Shown piece by piece: positions 51,840 to 58,586 of a stretch of DNA of 64,000 nt. The notes beneath the pieces were generated by a model. The model was not told the origin of the DNA and made no database searches. It saw only the letters and a program-made list of their open reading frames with translations. This DNA is from Holophagales bacterium. GTDB taxonomy: Bacteria > Acidobacteriota > Thermoanaerobaculia > UBA5066. The position numbers and the translations under genes are program-made. The stretch is taken from the NCBI GenBank assembly GCA_016719485.1, contig JADJZB010000028.1, forward strand, positions 124,001-188,000. Direction: 5' to 3'. How positions within the stretch are numbered: the first letter of the stretch is position 1; the number at the start of each line of letters is the position of its first letter.

Positions 51840-53028
51840 ATGAAGGAGAGGACGAAGCTCCTCCTGATCGTCGGGGTCTTTCTCGGCGCCTACTTTCTGC
51901 CGGTCGAGAGCGCTCGTTTCCAGCGGGCCGTCCCCGAGGGGTTCGTCCTGCTCCGCGACTACGCCCGCGAGCACGTCCTCCTCTGCCTCGTCCCGGCCTT
52001 CTTCATCGCGGGAGCGATCGGCCAGTTCGTCAGCCAGGGCGCCGTCATGAAGTACCTCGGCGCCACGGCGAAGCGCCCGGTCGCCTACGGCGTCGGCTCG
52101 GTCTCCGGCGCCATCCTCGCGGTCTGCTCCTGCACGGTCCTGCCGCTCTTCTCGAGCATCTACAAGCGCGGTGCGGGTCTCGGACCGGCCACGGCGTTCC
52201 TCTATTCCGGCCCCGCGATCAACGTCCTCGCGATGATCCTCACCGCCCGCGTCCTCGGCCTCCAGCTGGGCCTCGCCCGCGCGATCGGGGCCGTGGTCTT
52301 CGCCGTCGTCATCGGGCTCCTCATGGCCGCGATCTTCCGGAAGGAGGAGGCCGAGCGGGTGAAGAACGGCCCCGATCCGTTCGCGGCGGCCGGCACCGCG
52401 GCGAGCGGACGGACGCGCGAGGTGTGGCAGGACGCTTCCTTCCTCGGCTCGATGATTGCGATCCTCGTCTTCGCGAACTGGGGCGCATCGAACAGGGCCG
52501 TCGGCTTCTTCGCGGCGGTCTACGAGGTCCACTGGATACTGACCGGCGCGGCCCTCGCGGCCCTCATCTTCATGATGCTGCGCTGGTACGACCGGGAAGA
52601 GCTGCGGCTCTGGGTCCTCGGGACCTGGGAGTTCGCCAAGCAGATCCTCCCGCTCCTCCTCGGCGGCGTTCTCGTCGCCGGGTGGCTCATGGGCCGCCCC
52701 GGGCACGACTCCGGGCTGATCCCCGACGCGTGGGTCGCCGGGGCGGTCGGGGGAAACTCCCTCGCCGCGAACCTCTTCGCCTCCGTCGCCGGGGCCCTGA
52801 TGTACTTCGCGACGCTCACCGAGATCCCGATCCTCCAGGGGCTCCTGGGTTCCGGCATGGGGAAGGGGCCGGCCCTCTCGCTCCTCCTCGCCGGTCCGGC
52901 CCTCTCCCTCCCGAGCATGATCGTCATCCAACTCGTACCTCGGCACGAAGAAGACGATCGTCTACGTCAGCCTCGTCGTCGTCATGTCCACCGCCACCGG
53001 TCTCGTCTTCGGAGCGTTCGCGTCATGA
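51840..53028 (+). CDS. ArsP-like permease (DUF318/UPF0718), apparent frameshift
   Basis: A polytopic permease of the family that includes the organoarsenical efflux protein ArsP, about 396 residues. Seen: FIAGAIGQFVSQGAVMKYLG, the cysteine-bearing AVCSCTVLPLFSSIYKRGAG, GPATAFLYSGPAINVLAMIL, a second half with AANLFASVAGALMYFATLTEIPIL and SLPSMIVI. After about 52930 the reading must shift by +1 to continue into LGTKKTIVYVSLVVVMSTATG and end at TGA 53028, overlapping the arsF ATG. Left unshifted, the frame runs into arsF. A sequence error is likely; otherwise the last helix is lost. Confidence 0.82.
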
Positions 53029-53513
53029 GCATCGAAAACAAGCACCTCGTCACCGGAGCTCTCCTCGCCTTCGTCGTCGTCACGGTTGTCACCCTCGCCG
53101 TGAAGGAGACGCGCCACGCGCGGGCCGTCGCTGCGGTGGAGGCCACGGACGCAGTACCGCCGTCGGCTGCCCCCTCCTCGACGGTCGTCGTCACGTACTT
53201 CCACACGACCGCTCGCTGCCTGTCGTGCCTGAAGATCGAGGAGCTGACGAACGCGACGATGACGGTGCACTTCGCCGGGCCGATCTCCGGGAAGGCGGTC
53301 GTCTGGAGGCTCGTGAACACCGACGAGCCCACGAACGCCCACTACGTGAAGGACTACAGGCTCTACACGAAGTCGGTCGTGGTCTCGGAGGTGAAGGACG
53401 GCAAGGAAGTCCGCTGGAAGAACCTCGACCAGGTCTGGCAGCTGCTCGGAAGCCCCGACGCGTTCCAGGAGTACGTCGAGCGGGAGGTCCGGTCGTACCT
53501 GGAGAAGGCGTGA
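53025..53513 (+). CDS. arsF: ArsF-family nitroreductase-associated membrane thioredoxin-like protein
   Basis: A 162-residue protein with an N-terminal membrane anchor (LVTGALLAFVVVTVVTLAV), a low-complexity linker and a C-terminal domain with VVTYFHTTARCLSCLKIEELTN (CxxC) and VVWRLVNTDEPTNAHYVKDY. It matches the ArsF family of the arsEFG nitrophenylarsenate reduction/efflux operons. ATG 53025 overlaps the permease stop. Coupled to arsG by a GTGA overlap. Confidence 0.75.
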   Translation: MSIENKHLVTGALLAFVVVTVVTLAVKETRHARAVAAVEATDAVPPSAAPSSTVVVTYFHTTARCLSCLKIEELTNATMTVHFAGPISGKAVVWRLVNTDEPTNAHYVKDYRLYTKSVVVSEVKDGKEVRWKNLDQVWQLLGSPDAFQEYVEREVRSYLEKA

Positions 53514-54199
53514 CGCCCGAGCTGGCCCCGGCGATCGCGACGGCCCTCTGGCTCGGCGTCCTGACGTCGATCAGCCCCTGCCCGCTCGCGACGAACATCG
53601 CGGCCGTCTCGTACCTGGCGAGGCGCGCCAACAGGCCCCGGCTCGTCCTCCTCTCGGCCTTCACGTACTCCCTCGGCCGCGCGCTCGCCTATGCCGCGGT
53701 CAGCACCGTGGTGGTCCTCGGCCTCCTGTCGGTTCCCGGCCTCTCGCAGTTCCTGCAGCGGTACATGAACAAGCTCCTGGGTCCGCTGCTCGTCCTCGTG
53801 GGGATGTACGTCCTCGACCTCATCCGGATCGGTGTCTCCACGACCGCGGGAAGCGACGACCTGCGGAAGAAGGCGGCAGACGGGGGCGCGTGGGGCGCGG
53901 CGCTCCTCGGCGCCCTCTTCGCCCTCTCCTTCTGCCCCGTCTCGGCCGCCCTCTTCTTCGGCAGCCTCGTGCCGCTCGCCCTCCAGCACGGGTCGAAGGT
54001 CGTCCTCCCGGTCGTCTACGGCTTCGGCACGGCGCTCCCGGTCGCGATTCTCGCGCTCGTCGCGACCGGCGGGACCAAGGCGCTCGCCGCGGCGATGAAA
54101 AAGATCGGGGCGTTCGAGGTCTGGGCGCGCCGAATCACCGGCGTCGTCTTCGTCGCGGTGGGGATCTACCTCTCGGTGCGGTTCGTCTTCCTGGGCTGA
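53510..54199 (+). CDS. arsG: ArsG-family (DsbD/CcdA-like) arsenical transporter
   Basis: A 229-residue six-helix protein with DsbD/CcdA-type topology. Seen: SISPCPLATNIAAVSYLAR and ALSFCPVSAALFFGSLVPLAL, each with a proline-flanked cysteine in a membrane helix, repeated halves and a short C-terminal helix VFVAVGIYLSVRFVF. It belongs to the ArsG group proposed to export aromatic aminobenzylarsenicals. GTG 53510 overlaps the arsF stop. It ends the first arsenic module. Confidence 0.75.
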   Translation: MTPELAPAIATALWLGVLTSISPCPLATNIAAVSYLARRANRPRLVLLSAFTYSLGRALAYAAVSTVVVLGLLSVPGLSQFLQRYMNKLLGPLLVLVGMYVLDLIRIGVSTTAGSDDLRKKAADGGAWGAALLGALFALSFCPVSAALFFGSLVPLALQHGSKVVLPVVYGFGTALPVAILALVATGGTKALAAAMKKIGAFEVWARRITGVVFVAVGIYLSVRFVFLG

Positions 54200-54945
54200 C
54201 GGGCAGGCCACCGGAACTCCACCCTCTCACCCGTCCGATGTCGTCCCAGGGTCCCGCGCCTGCATCACTCCCGGCAACGAGACCTTGTCTGCGATCGCCC
54301 CGACGAGCTCGACGGATCGGTCTCGGCAGCAGGCTCCGGGCAACGGGCTCAGTAGTTGGGGATGTACTCCCAGGAGATCGGACCCCGCCTCAGGGCGTTT
54401 CTGTCGTCATAAACGAGTTCTCCCGGGCCTTCCGTCCGGTCTCCAACGGGCTCCACTCCCCGCGGGGTGAGCTGGGCCTGCCGGAGGACGGCGATCAGGC
54501 GTACTTGCTCGTTGCGACTCCCGTAATCACCAGTCCCGGACCACGTCTCCCTCTCGACCAGCTCCAGCTCACGCCGGACGATCGAGAACCTCCAGAAATG
54601 GGTCTTGTCGTCGTGGTTGGCGCCAGTCCCGATCGTCGCGGACTTGTCCAGCGGCCTCCAGGTCCCGGAGTAGTTGTATCCCGCCCCGAAGGTAGTGATC
54701 AATTCCGCCTGCGACTGAAAGTGCCTTCCGCTACCGCCGACCAACGGCTTCAGCAGCGCGATGCCCACCATGTCAGGGGGGGTGTTTGCTCCATGCCGGC
54801 TCTTCTGAAGAAGCTGAATCTTGCAACGCGAAAACACGATGGGCCCTCCTGCATGTCCGCTCTCTTGGATGGATCTTAATTGAGACGCGTTCTGTGACGC
54901 AGCCTGGCAAGAGGGGCTGGAACCGGCGGACTTGCGTCGGGCCCC
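54200..54945. other. Spacer between the two arsenic modules
   Basis: About 750 bases of less GC-rich sequence between arsG and the arsR2 promoter. It holds one uncertain minus-strand open frame (54349-54957). A C7 homopolymer on the minus strand (CACCCCCCCTG, near 54778) suggests possible damage or error. No transposase, terminal repeat or RNA gene was recognised. Confidence 0.5.
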
Positions 54946-54957
54946 TTGACATATCAA
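54349..54957 (-). CDS. Uncertain hypothetical protein, possibly broken at its N-terminus
   Basis: An open frame of up to 202 codons ending in GPISWEYIPNY. The C-terminal 130 residues look protein-like (TTFGAGYNYSGTWRPLDK, FWRFSIVRRELELVERETW), whereas the first 60 residues overlap the arsR2 promoter and look unnatural. A plausible real start is ATG 54771 (MVGIALLKPLVGG). Base composition is lower in GC than its neighbours, hinting at transfer. I do not recognise a family. Confidence 0.35.
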   Translation of the reverse strand: MICQGARRKSAGSSPSCQAASQNASQLRSIQESGHAGGPIVFSRCKIQLLQKSRHGANTPPDMVGIALLKPLVGGSGRHFQSQAELITTFGAGYNYSGTWRPLDKSATIGTGANHDDKTHFWRFSIVRRELELVERETWSGTGDYGSRNEQVRLIAVLRQAQLTPRGVEPVGDRTEGPGELVYDDRNALRRGPISWEYIPNY

Positions 54958-54973
54958 GAATTCTCAATATATT
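54946..54973 (+). promoter_or_regulatory. arsR2 promoter with overlapping ArsR operator
   Basis: TTGACA (54946-54951) and TATATT (54968-54973) are 16 bases apart. The spacer contains the near-palindrome ATATCAAGAATTCTCAATATAT (54951-54972). The operator sits on the promoter, so ArsR binding would block polymerase. Initiation near 54980 falls at the GTG start, implying a leaderless message. Confidence 0.75.
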
Positions 54974-54980
54974 TAATCGC

Positions 54981-55346
54981 GTGAGCGTTCCCACTTTCCG
55001 CCCCGGCCCGGCCCGGCCCGCCCACCCTTCCGCCAAGCCGGACCGGGCGGAGCATCTCGCCGACCTCTTCCACGCCCTCTCCGACCCGACCCGCCTCCGG
55101 ATCCTCTCGGCCCTCAAGAACGGCGAGCAGTGCGTCTGCAACCTGACGGGGCTCCTCGTCGCCCAGCAGTCCCGACTCTCGTTCCACATGAAGACCCTCA
55201 AGGACGCCGGCCTCGTGAAGGACCGGCGCGAAGGGCGCTGGATCCACTATTCCCTCGTTCCCGAGGCGGTCGACGAGATCCGGCTGGCGCTCGACGAGCT
55301 CGCGGAGGCCGCAAAGGCGTCGGCCGCGACCTGCTGCCGCCCTTGA
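54981..55346 (+). CDS. arsR: ArsR-family arsenical repressor 2
   Basis: A 121-residue winged-helix repressor. Seen: LFHALSDPTRLRILSALKNGEQCVCNLTGLL (the CVC As(III) site), SRLSFHMKTLKDAGLVKDRREGRWIHYSLV and a C-terminal ATCCRP cysteine pair that may complete the As site. GTG 54981 lies about one base after the expected transcription start, so no ribosome site is available. Opens the second arsenic module; arsM follows after 53 bases. Confidence 0.9.
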   Translation: MSVPTFRPGPARPAHPSAKPDRAEHLADLFHALSDPTRLRILSALKNGEQCVCNLTGLLVAQQSRLSFHMKTLKDAGLVKDRREGRWIHYSLVPEAVDEIRLALDELAEAAKASAATCCRP

Positions 55347-55367
55347 AACCCCTTTTTTTCTTCTACG

Positions 55368-55385
55368 TATCGAGAATTCTTGATA
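55368..55385 (+). promoter_or_regulatory. ArsR operator before arsM
   Basis: TATCGAGAATTCTTGATA is an 18-base palindrome with one mismatch, 14 bases ahead of the arsM ATG. It matches the operator at 54951 in its AGAATTCT core. Confidence 0.75.
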
Positions 55386-55399
55386 GAAGGGAGCACACC

Positions 55400-56251
55400 A
55401 TGAACGACAACGAGATCCGCGACATCGTGAGAGAGAAGTACGGGAAGGCCGCCCTGCAGGTAAAGGAGGGGCGCGCCTCCTGCTGCGGGCCGGCGCCGTC
55501 GGCCTGCTGCGGCACGGCCCCCTCGGCCTCCGGCCTCTCCGGCGACCCGATCACCTCGAACCTCTATGCCGACCACGAGACGGCGCTCCTCCCGACCGCC
55601 GCCGTCCAGGCCTCGCTCGGTTGCGGCAACCCCACGGCCCTCACGAAGCTCGAGGAGGGGCAGGTCGTCCTCGACCTCGGCTCCGGCGGTGGCATCGACG
55701 TCCTCCTCTCCGCAAAGCGGGTCGGCCCGACCGGCAAGGCCTACGGCCTCGACATGACCGACGAGATGCTCGCCCTGGCCCGCGAGAACCAGAAGAAGGC
55801 GGGCGCGACGAACGTCGAGTTCCTGAAGGGGACGATGGAGGAGATCCCGCTCCCCGACGGCTCCGTCGACGTGATCATCTCCAACTGCGTCATCAACCTC
55901 GCCGCCGACAAGGACCGGGTCCTCCGCGAGGCCTTCCGCGTCCTGAAGCCGGGCGGCCGGTTCGCCGTCTCGGACGTCGTGACGAAGGGGGAGATTCCCG
56001 CGCCCGTCAAGAAGAGCGTCGAGCTCTGGATCGGGTGCATCGCCGGGGCCCTCGACGAGGACGAGTACGTCGCGAAGCTGACGGCCGCGGGCTTCACGGA
56101 CGTGACCGTCGAGCCGACGCGAATCTACCGGGTCGACGACGCACGCGAATTCCTCGAATCGGCCGGGATCGACGTGGACGCCCTCGGGCCGGAAGTCGAC
56201 GGCAAGTTCCGGAGCGCGTTCGTCCGCGCGACGAAACCCGCGCGGGGCTGA
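55400..56251 (+). CDS. arsM: Arsenite S-adenosylmethionine methyltransferase ArsM
   Basis: A 283-residue methyltransferase converting As(III) to methylated, volatile species. Seen: an N-terminal SCCGPAPSACCGTAPS pair of CC motifs, SLGCGNPTAL, SAM-binding VVLDLGSGGGIDVLLSA (about residue 90), VIISNCVINLAADKDRV (catalytic Cys) and LWIGCIAGALDEDEYV (third As-binding Cys). All three family cysteines are present. ATG 55400 follows GAAGGGAG. Between arsR2 and acr3 in one transcript. Confidence 0.95.
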   Translation: MNDNEIRDIVREKYGKAALQVKEGRASCCGPAPSACCGTAPSASGLSGDPITSNLYADHETALLPTAAVQASLGCGNPTALTKLEEGQVVLDLGSGGGIDVLLSAKRVGPTGKAYGLDMTDEMLALARENQKKAGATNVEFLKGTMEEIPLPDGSVDVIISNCVINLAADKDRVLREAFRVLKPGGRFAVSDVVTKGEIPAPVKKSVELWIGCIAGALDEDEYVAKLTAAGFTDVTVEPTRIYRVDDAREFLESAGIDVDALGPEVDGKFRSAFVRATKPARG

Positions 56252-56306
56252 GGACCGCCCTCCCCCGCCGCATCCCGAGTTCGGATTCGTTCAGGAGGCA
56301 GAGACC

Positions 56307-57380
56307 ATGCCCGATGGCGTCGGAAAGAGGCTTTCGTTTCTCGACCGGTGGCTGACGTTCTGGATCTTCGCGGCGATGGCCGCCGGGGTCCTCGCCGGAG
56401 CCTTCGTCCCCGGGGTCGAGTCGTTCGTCAACTCGTTCCAGGTCGGGACGACGAACATCCCGATCGCCATCGGGCTCATCCTGATGATGTACCCCCCCTT
56501 CGCGAAGGTGAGGTACGAGGACATGGGCGACGTCTTCCGCGACCGGAAGGTCGTCGCCCTCTCCCTGTTCCAGAACTGGATCGTCGGGCCCATCCTCATG
56601 TTCGTCCTCGCGATCGTCTTCCTGCGCGGCTACCCGGAGTACATGGCCGGCCTCATCATGATCGGCCTCGCCCGCTGCATTGCCATGGTCATCGTCTGGA
56701 ACGAGCTCGCGAAAGGCGACACGGAGTACGCCGCGGGCCTCGTCGCGTTTAACAGTGTCTTTCAAGTTCTCTTCTACAGCGTCTACGCCTGGTTCTTCAT
56801 CACCGTCCTGCCTCCGCTCTTCGGCCTGAAAGGGAGCCTCGTCGAGGTGAGCATGGCGGAGATCGCGAAGAGCGTCTTCATCTACCTCGGGATCCCGTTC
56901 ATCGCGGGCGCGCTCACGCGGCTCGTCGGCGTGAAGCTGAAGGGGAAGGAGTGGTACCACCGGCGCTTCGTCCCGGCCATCAGCCCGATCACGCTCGTCG
57001 CGCTCCTCTTCACGATCGTCGTGATGTTCAGCCTCAAGGGGAAGCTCATCGTCTCGATCCCGATGGACGTCGTGAGGATCGCCATTCCGCTCGTCGTCTA
57101 CTTCGTCCTGATGTTCGTCGTCTCGTTCTGGATGGGCAGGAGGATCGGCGCCGACTACAGCAAGACGACGACTCTCGCGTTCACGGCGGCGAGCAACAAC
57201 TTCGAGCTGGCGATCGCCGTCGCCGTCGCGGTCTTCGGGATCAATTCCGGAGCCGCTTTCGCGGCCGTCATCGGTCCGCTCGTCGAGGTGCCGGTGATGA
57301 TCGGTCTCGTCAACGTCGCGTTCTGGTTCCAGCGGCGGTACTTCGTGCCCTCGGCGGCAGGGGAAAAGGCCGTGGCATGA
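56307..57380 (+). CDS. acr3: Arsenite efflux permease Acr3
   Basis: A 357-residue ten-helix efflux permease of the ACR3 (BASS-related) family. Seen: SLFQNWIVGPILMFVLAIVF, the diagnostic GLARCIAMVIVWNELAKGD with the essential Cys, AAGLVAFNSVFQVLFYS, and TLAFTAASNNFELAIAVAVAV. Extrudes As(OH)3 using the membrane potential. Coupled to arsC by an ATGA overlap (57377-57380). Confidence 0.95.
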   Translation: MPDGVGKRLSFLDRWLTFWIFAAMAAGVLAGAFVPGVESFVNSFQVGTTNIPIAIGLILMMYPPFAKVRYEDMGDVFRDRKVVALSLFQNWIVGPILMFVLAIVFLRGYPEYMAGLIMIGLARCIAMVIVWNELAKGDTEYAAGLVAFNSVFQVLFYSVYAWFFITVLPPLFGLKGSLVEVSMAEIAKSVFIYLGIPFIAGALTRLVGVKLKGKEWYHRRFVPAISPITLVALLFTIVVMFSLKGKLIVSIPMDVVRIAIPLVVYFVLMFVVSFWMGRRIGADYSKTTTLAFTAASNNFELAIAVAVAVFGINSGAAFAAVIGPLVEVPVMIGLVNVAFWFQRRYFVPSAAGEKAVA

Positions 57381-57808
57381 CGACGCCTCGCGTCCTGGTC
57401 CTCTGCACGGGCAACTCCTGCCGCTCCCAGATGGGAGAGGGGTGGGTGCGCCGCCTTCTCGGCGATCGCGTCGAGGTCCACTCCGCAGGGACCAAGCCGT
57501 CTTTCGTCCACCCGCGCGCGATCCAGGTGATGGGCGAGTCCGGCGTAGACCTCTCGTCCCACACGAGCAAGGGCGTCGAAAGCCTGAGGGGGATCTCCTT
57601 CGACCTCGTCGTCACGGTCTGCGATTCGGCCCACGAAGCCTGCCCCCTTTTTCCGGGCGCGAAGAAGACGGTCCACCACGCGTTCGAGGACCCGGCCCAC
57701 GCGGGCGAGGGGGACGACGCGCTCCCCCTCTTCCGCCGCGTCCGCGACGAGATCCGCGACGTCCTCCCGGCGCTCGTTGCACGGGAACTGGGGCTCTCGG
57801 GGAACTGA
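57377..57808 (+). CDS. arsC: Arsenate reductase ArsC, thioredoxin-coupled
   Basis: A 143-residue low-molecular-weight-phosphatase-type arsenate reductase. Seen: VLVLCTGNSCRSQMGEGW (CX5R P-loop with the nucleophile Cys), HSAGTKPSFVHPRAI, LVVTVCDSAHEACPLFPGA, which supplies the second and third redox cysteines, and HHAFEDPAHA. It converts arsenate to arsenite for Acr3 and ArsM. ATG overlaps the acr3 stop. Confidence 0.95.
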   Translation: MTTPRVLVLCTGNSCRSQMGEGWVRRLLGDRVEVHSAGTKPSFVHPRAIQVMGESGVDLSSHTSKGVESLRGISFDLVVTVCDSAHEACPLFPGAKKTVHHAFEDPAHAGEGDDALPLFRRVRDEIRDVLPALVARELGLSGN

Positions 57809-57950
57809 CCTGGGCGGGCGCCCCGTGCACGGAACGTCGTGAAGCTGGGACGTGAGGCGGGGGTGGACCGGCTCCTCGTGCCGGCCTCAGACCGCTTTCC
57901 GGATCCGGCCCCTCCTGAGGCAGACTTCCGCCAAAGACAAGGAGACCAGG

Positions 57951-58532
57951 ATGATTCACCGATCTCTCGCCGCGGTCCTCGCCCTCTCAATTGCAGGCCT
58001 CCCCTCGGCCGCCGACGCGCAGGGGCGCCCCGATCCGGCCGTCACCGTCGCTGCCCAGAAGGAGGCCCTCGCGAAGCTCTCGTTCCTGGACGGCCTCTGG
58101 AGGGGCCCCGCCTGGACGATCTCTCCTTCCGGCGAGAAGCACACGGTCACTCAGACGGAGCGCGTCGGCCCGTTCCTCGACGGCGCCGTCAAGGTCGTCG
58201 AGGGGCTGGGCTACGAGGCCGACGGCAAGGTCGCGTTCAATGCGTTCGGCGTCATCTCCTACAGCCCGGCGACGCGTGCCTACTCGCTCCGGTCGTACGC
58301 GATGGGAATGTCCGGAGATTACGTGCTGACCCTTCTCCCCGAGGGGTTCGCATGGGAGATCCCGGCGGGGCCGATGACCATCCGCTACACGGCCACGGTC
58401 AAGGACGGCACCTGGCACGAGGTCGGGGACCGGGTCGTCCCCGGGAAGGACCCCGTCCGCTTCATGGAGATGACCCTCAAGCGATTCGGCGACACGACGT
58501 GGCCCGCGGGAGGGGCGGTCCCGTCCAGATAG
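57951..58532 (+). CDS. DUF1579-like secreted protein
   Basis: A 193-residue protein with a signal peptide (MIHRSLAAVLALSIAGLPSAADA). Seen: LSFLDGLWRGPAWTISPSGE, FGVISYSPATRAYSLRSYA, TIRYTATVKDGTWHEVGD and FMEMTLKRFGD, the beta-rich pattern of the DUF1579 family (lipocalin-like). AAGGAG precedes the ATG. It is 142 bases after arsC; a part in arsenic response is not established. Confidence 0.8.
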   Translation: MIHRSLAAVLALSIAGLPSAADAQGRPDPAVTVAAQKEALAKLSFLDGLWRGPAWTISPSGEKHTVTQTERVGPFLDGAVKVVEGLGYEADGKVAFNAFGVISYSPATRAYSLRSYAMGMSGDYVLTLLPEGFAWEIPAGPMTIRYTATVKDGTWHEVGDRVVPGKDPVRFMEMTLKRFGDTTWPAGGAVPSR

Positions 58533-58586
58533 GGACGAACGATCCGGAGCCCCCAGTGTCCGGAGCTCTTCCGACCGACGACCGTT

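Noticed and set aside
50713..57808. Selenocysteine UGA as the cause of the broken genes
   Set aside because: The breaks in pheS, O-antigen ligase, kinase 1 and the permease are frame changes, not single in-frame TGA codons.
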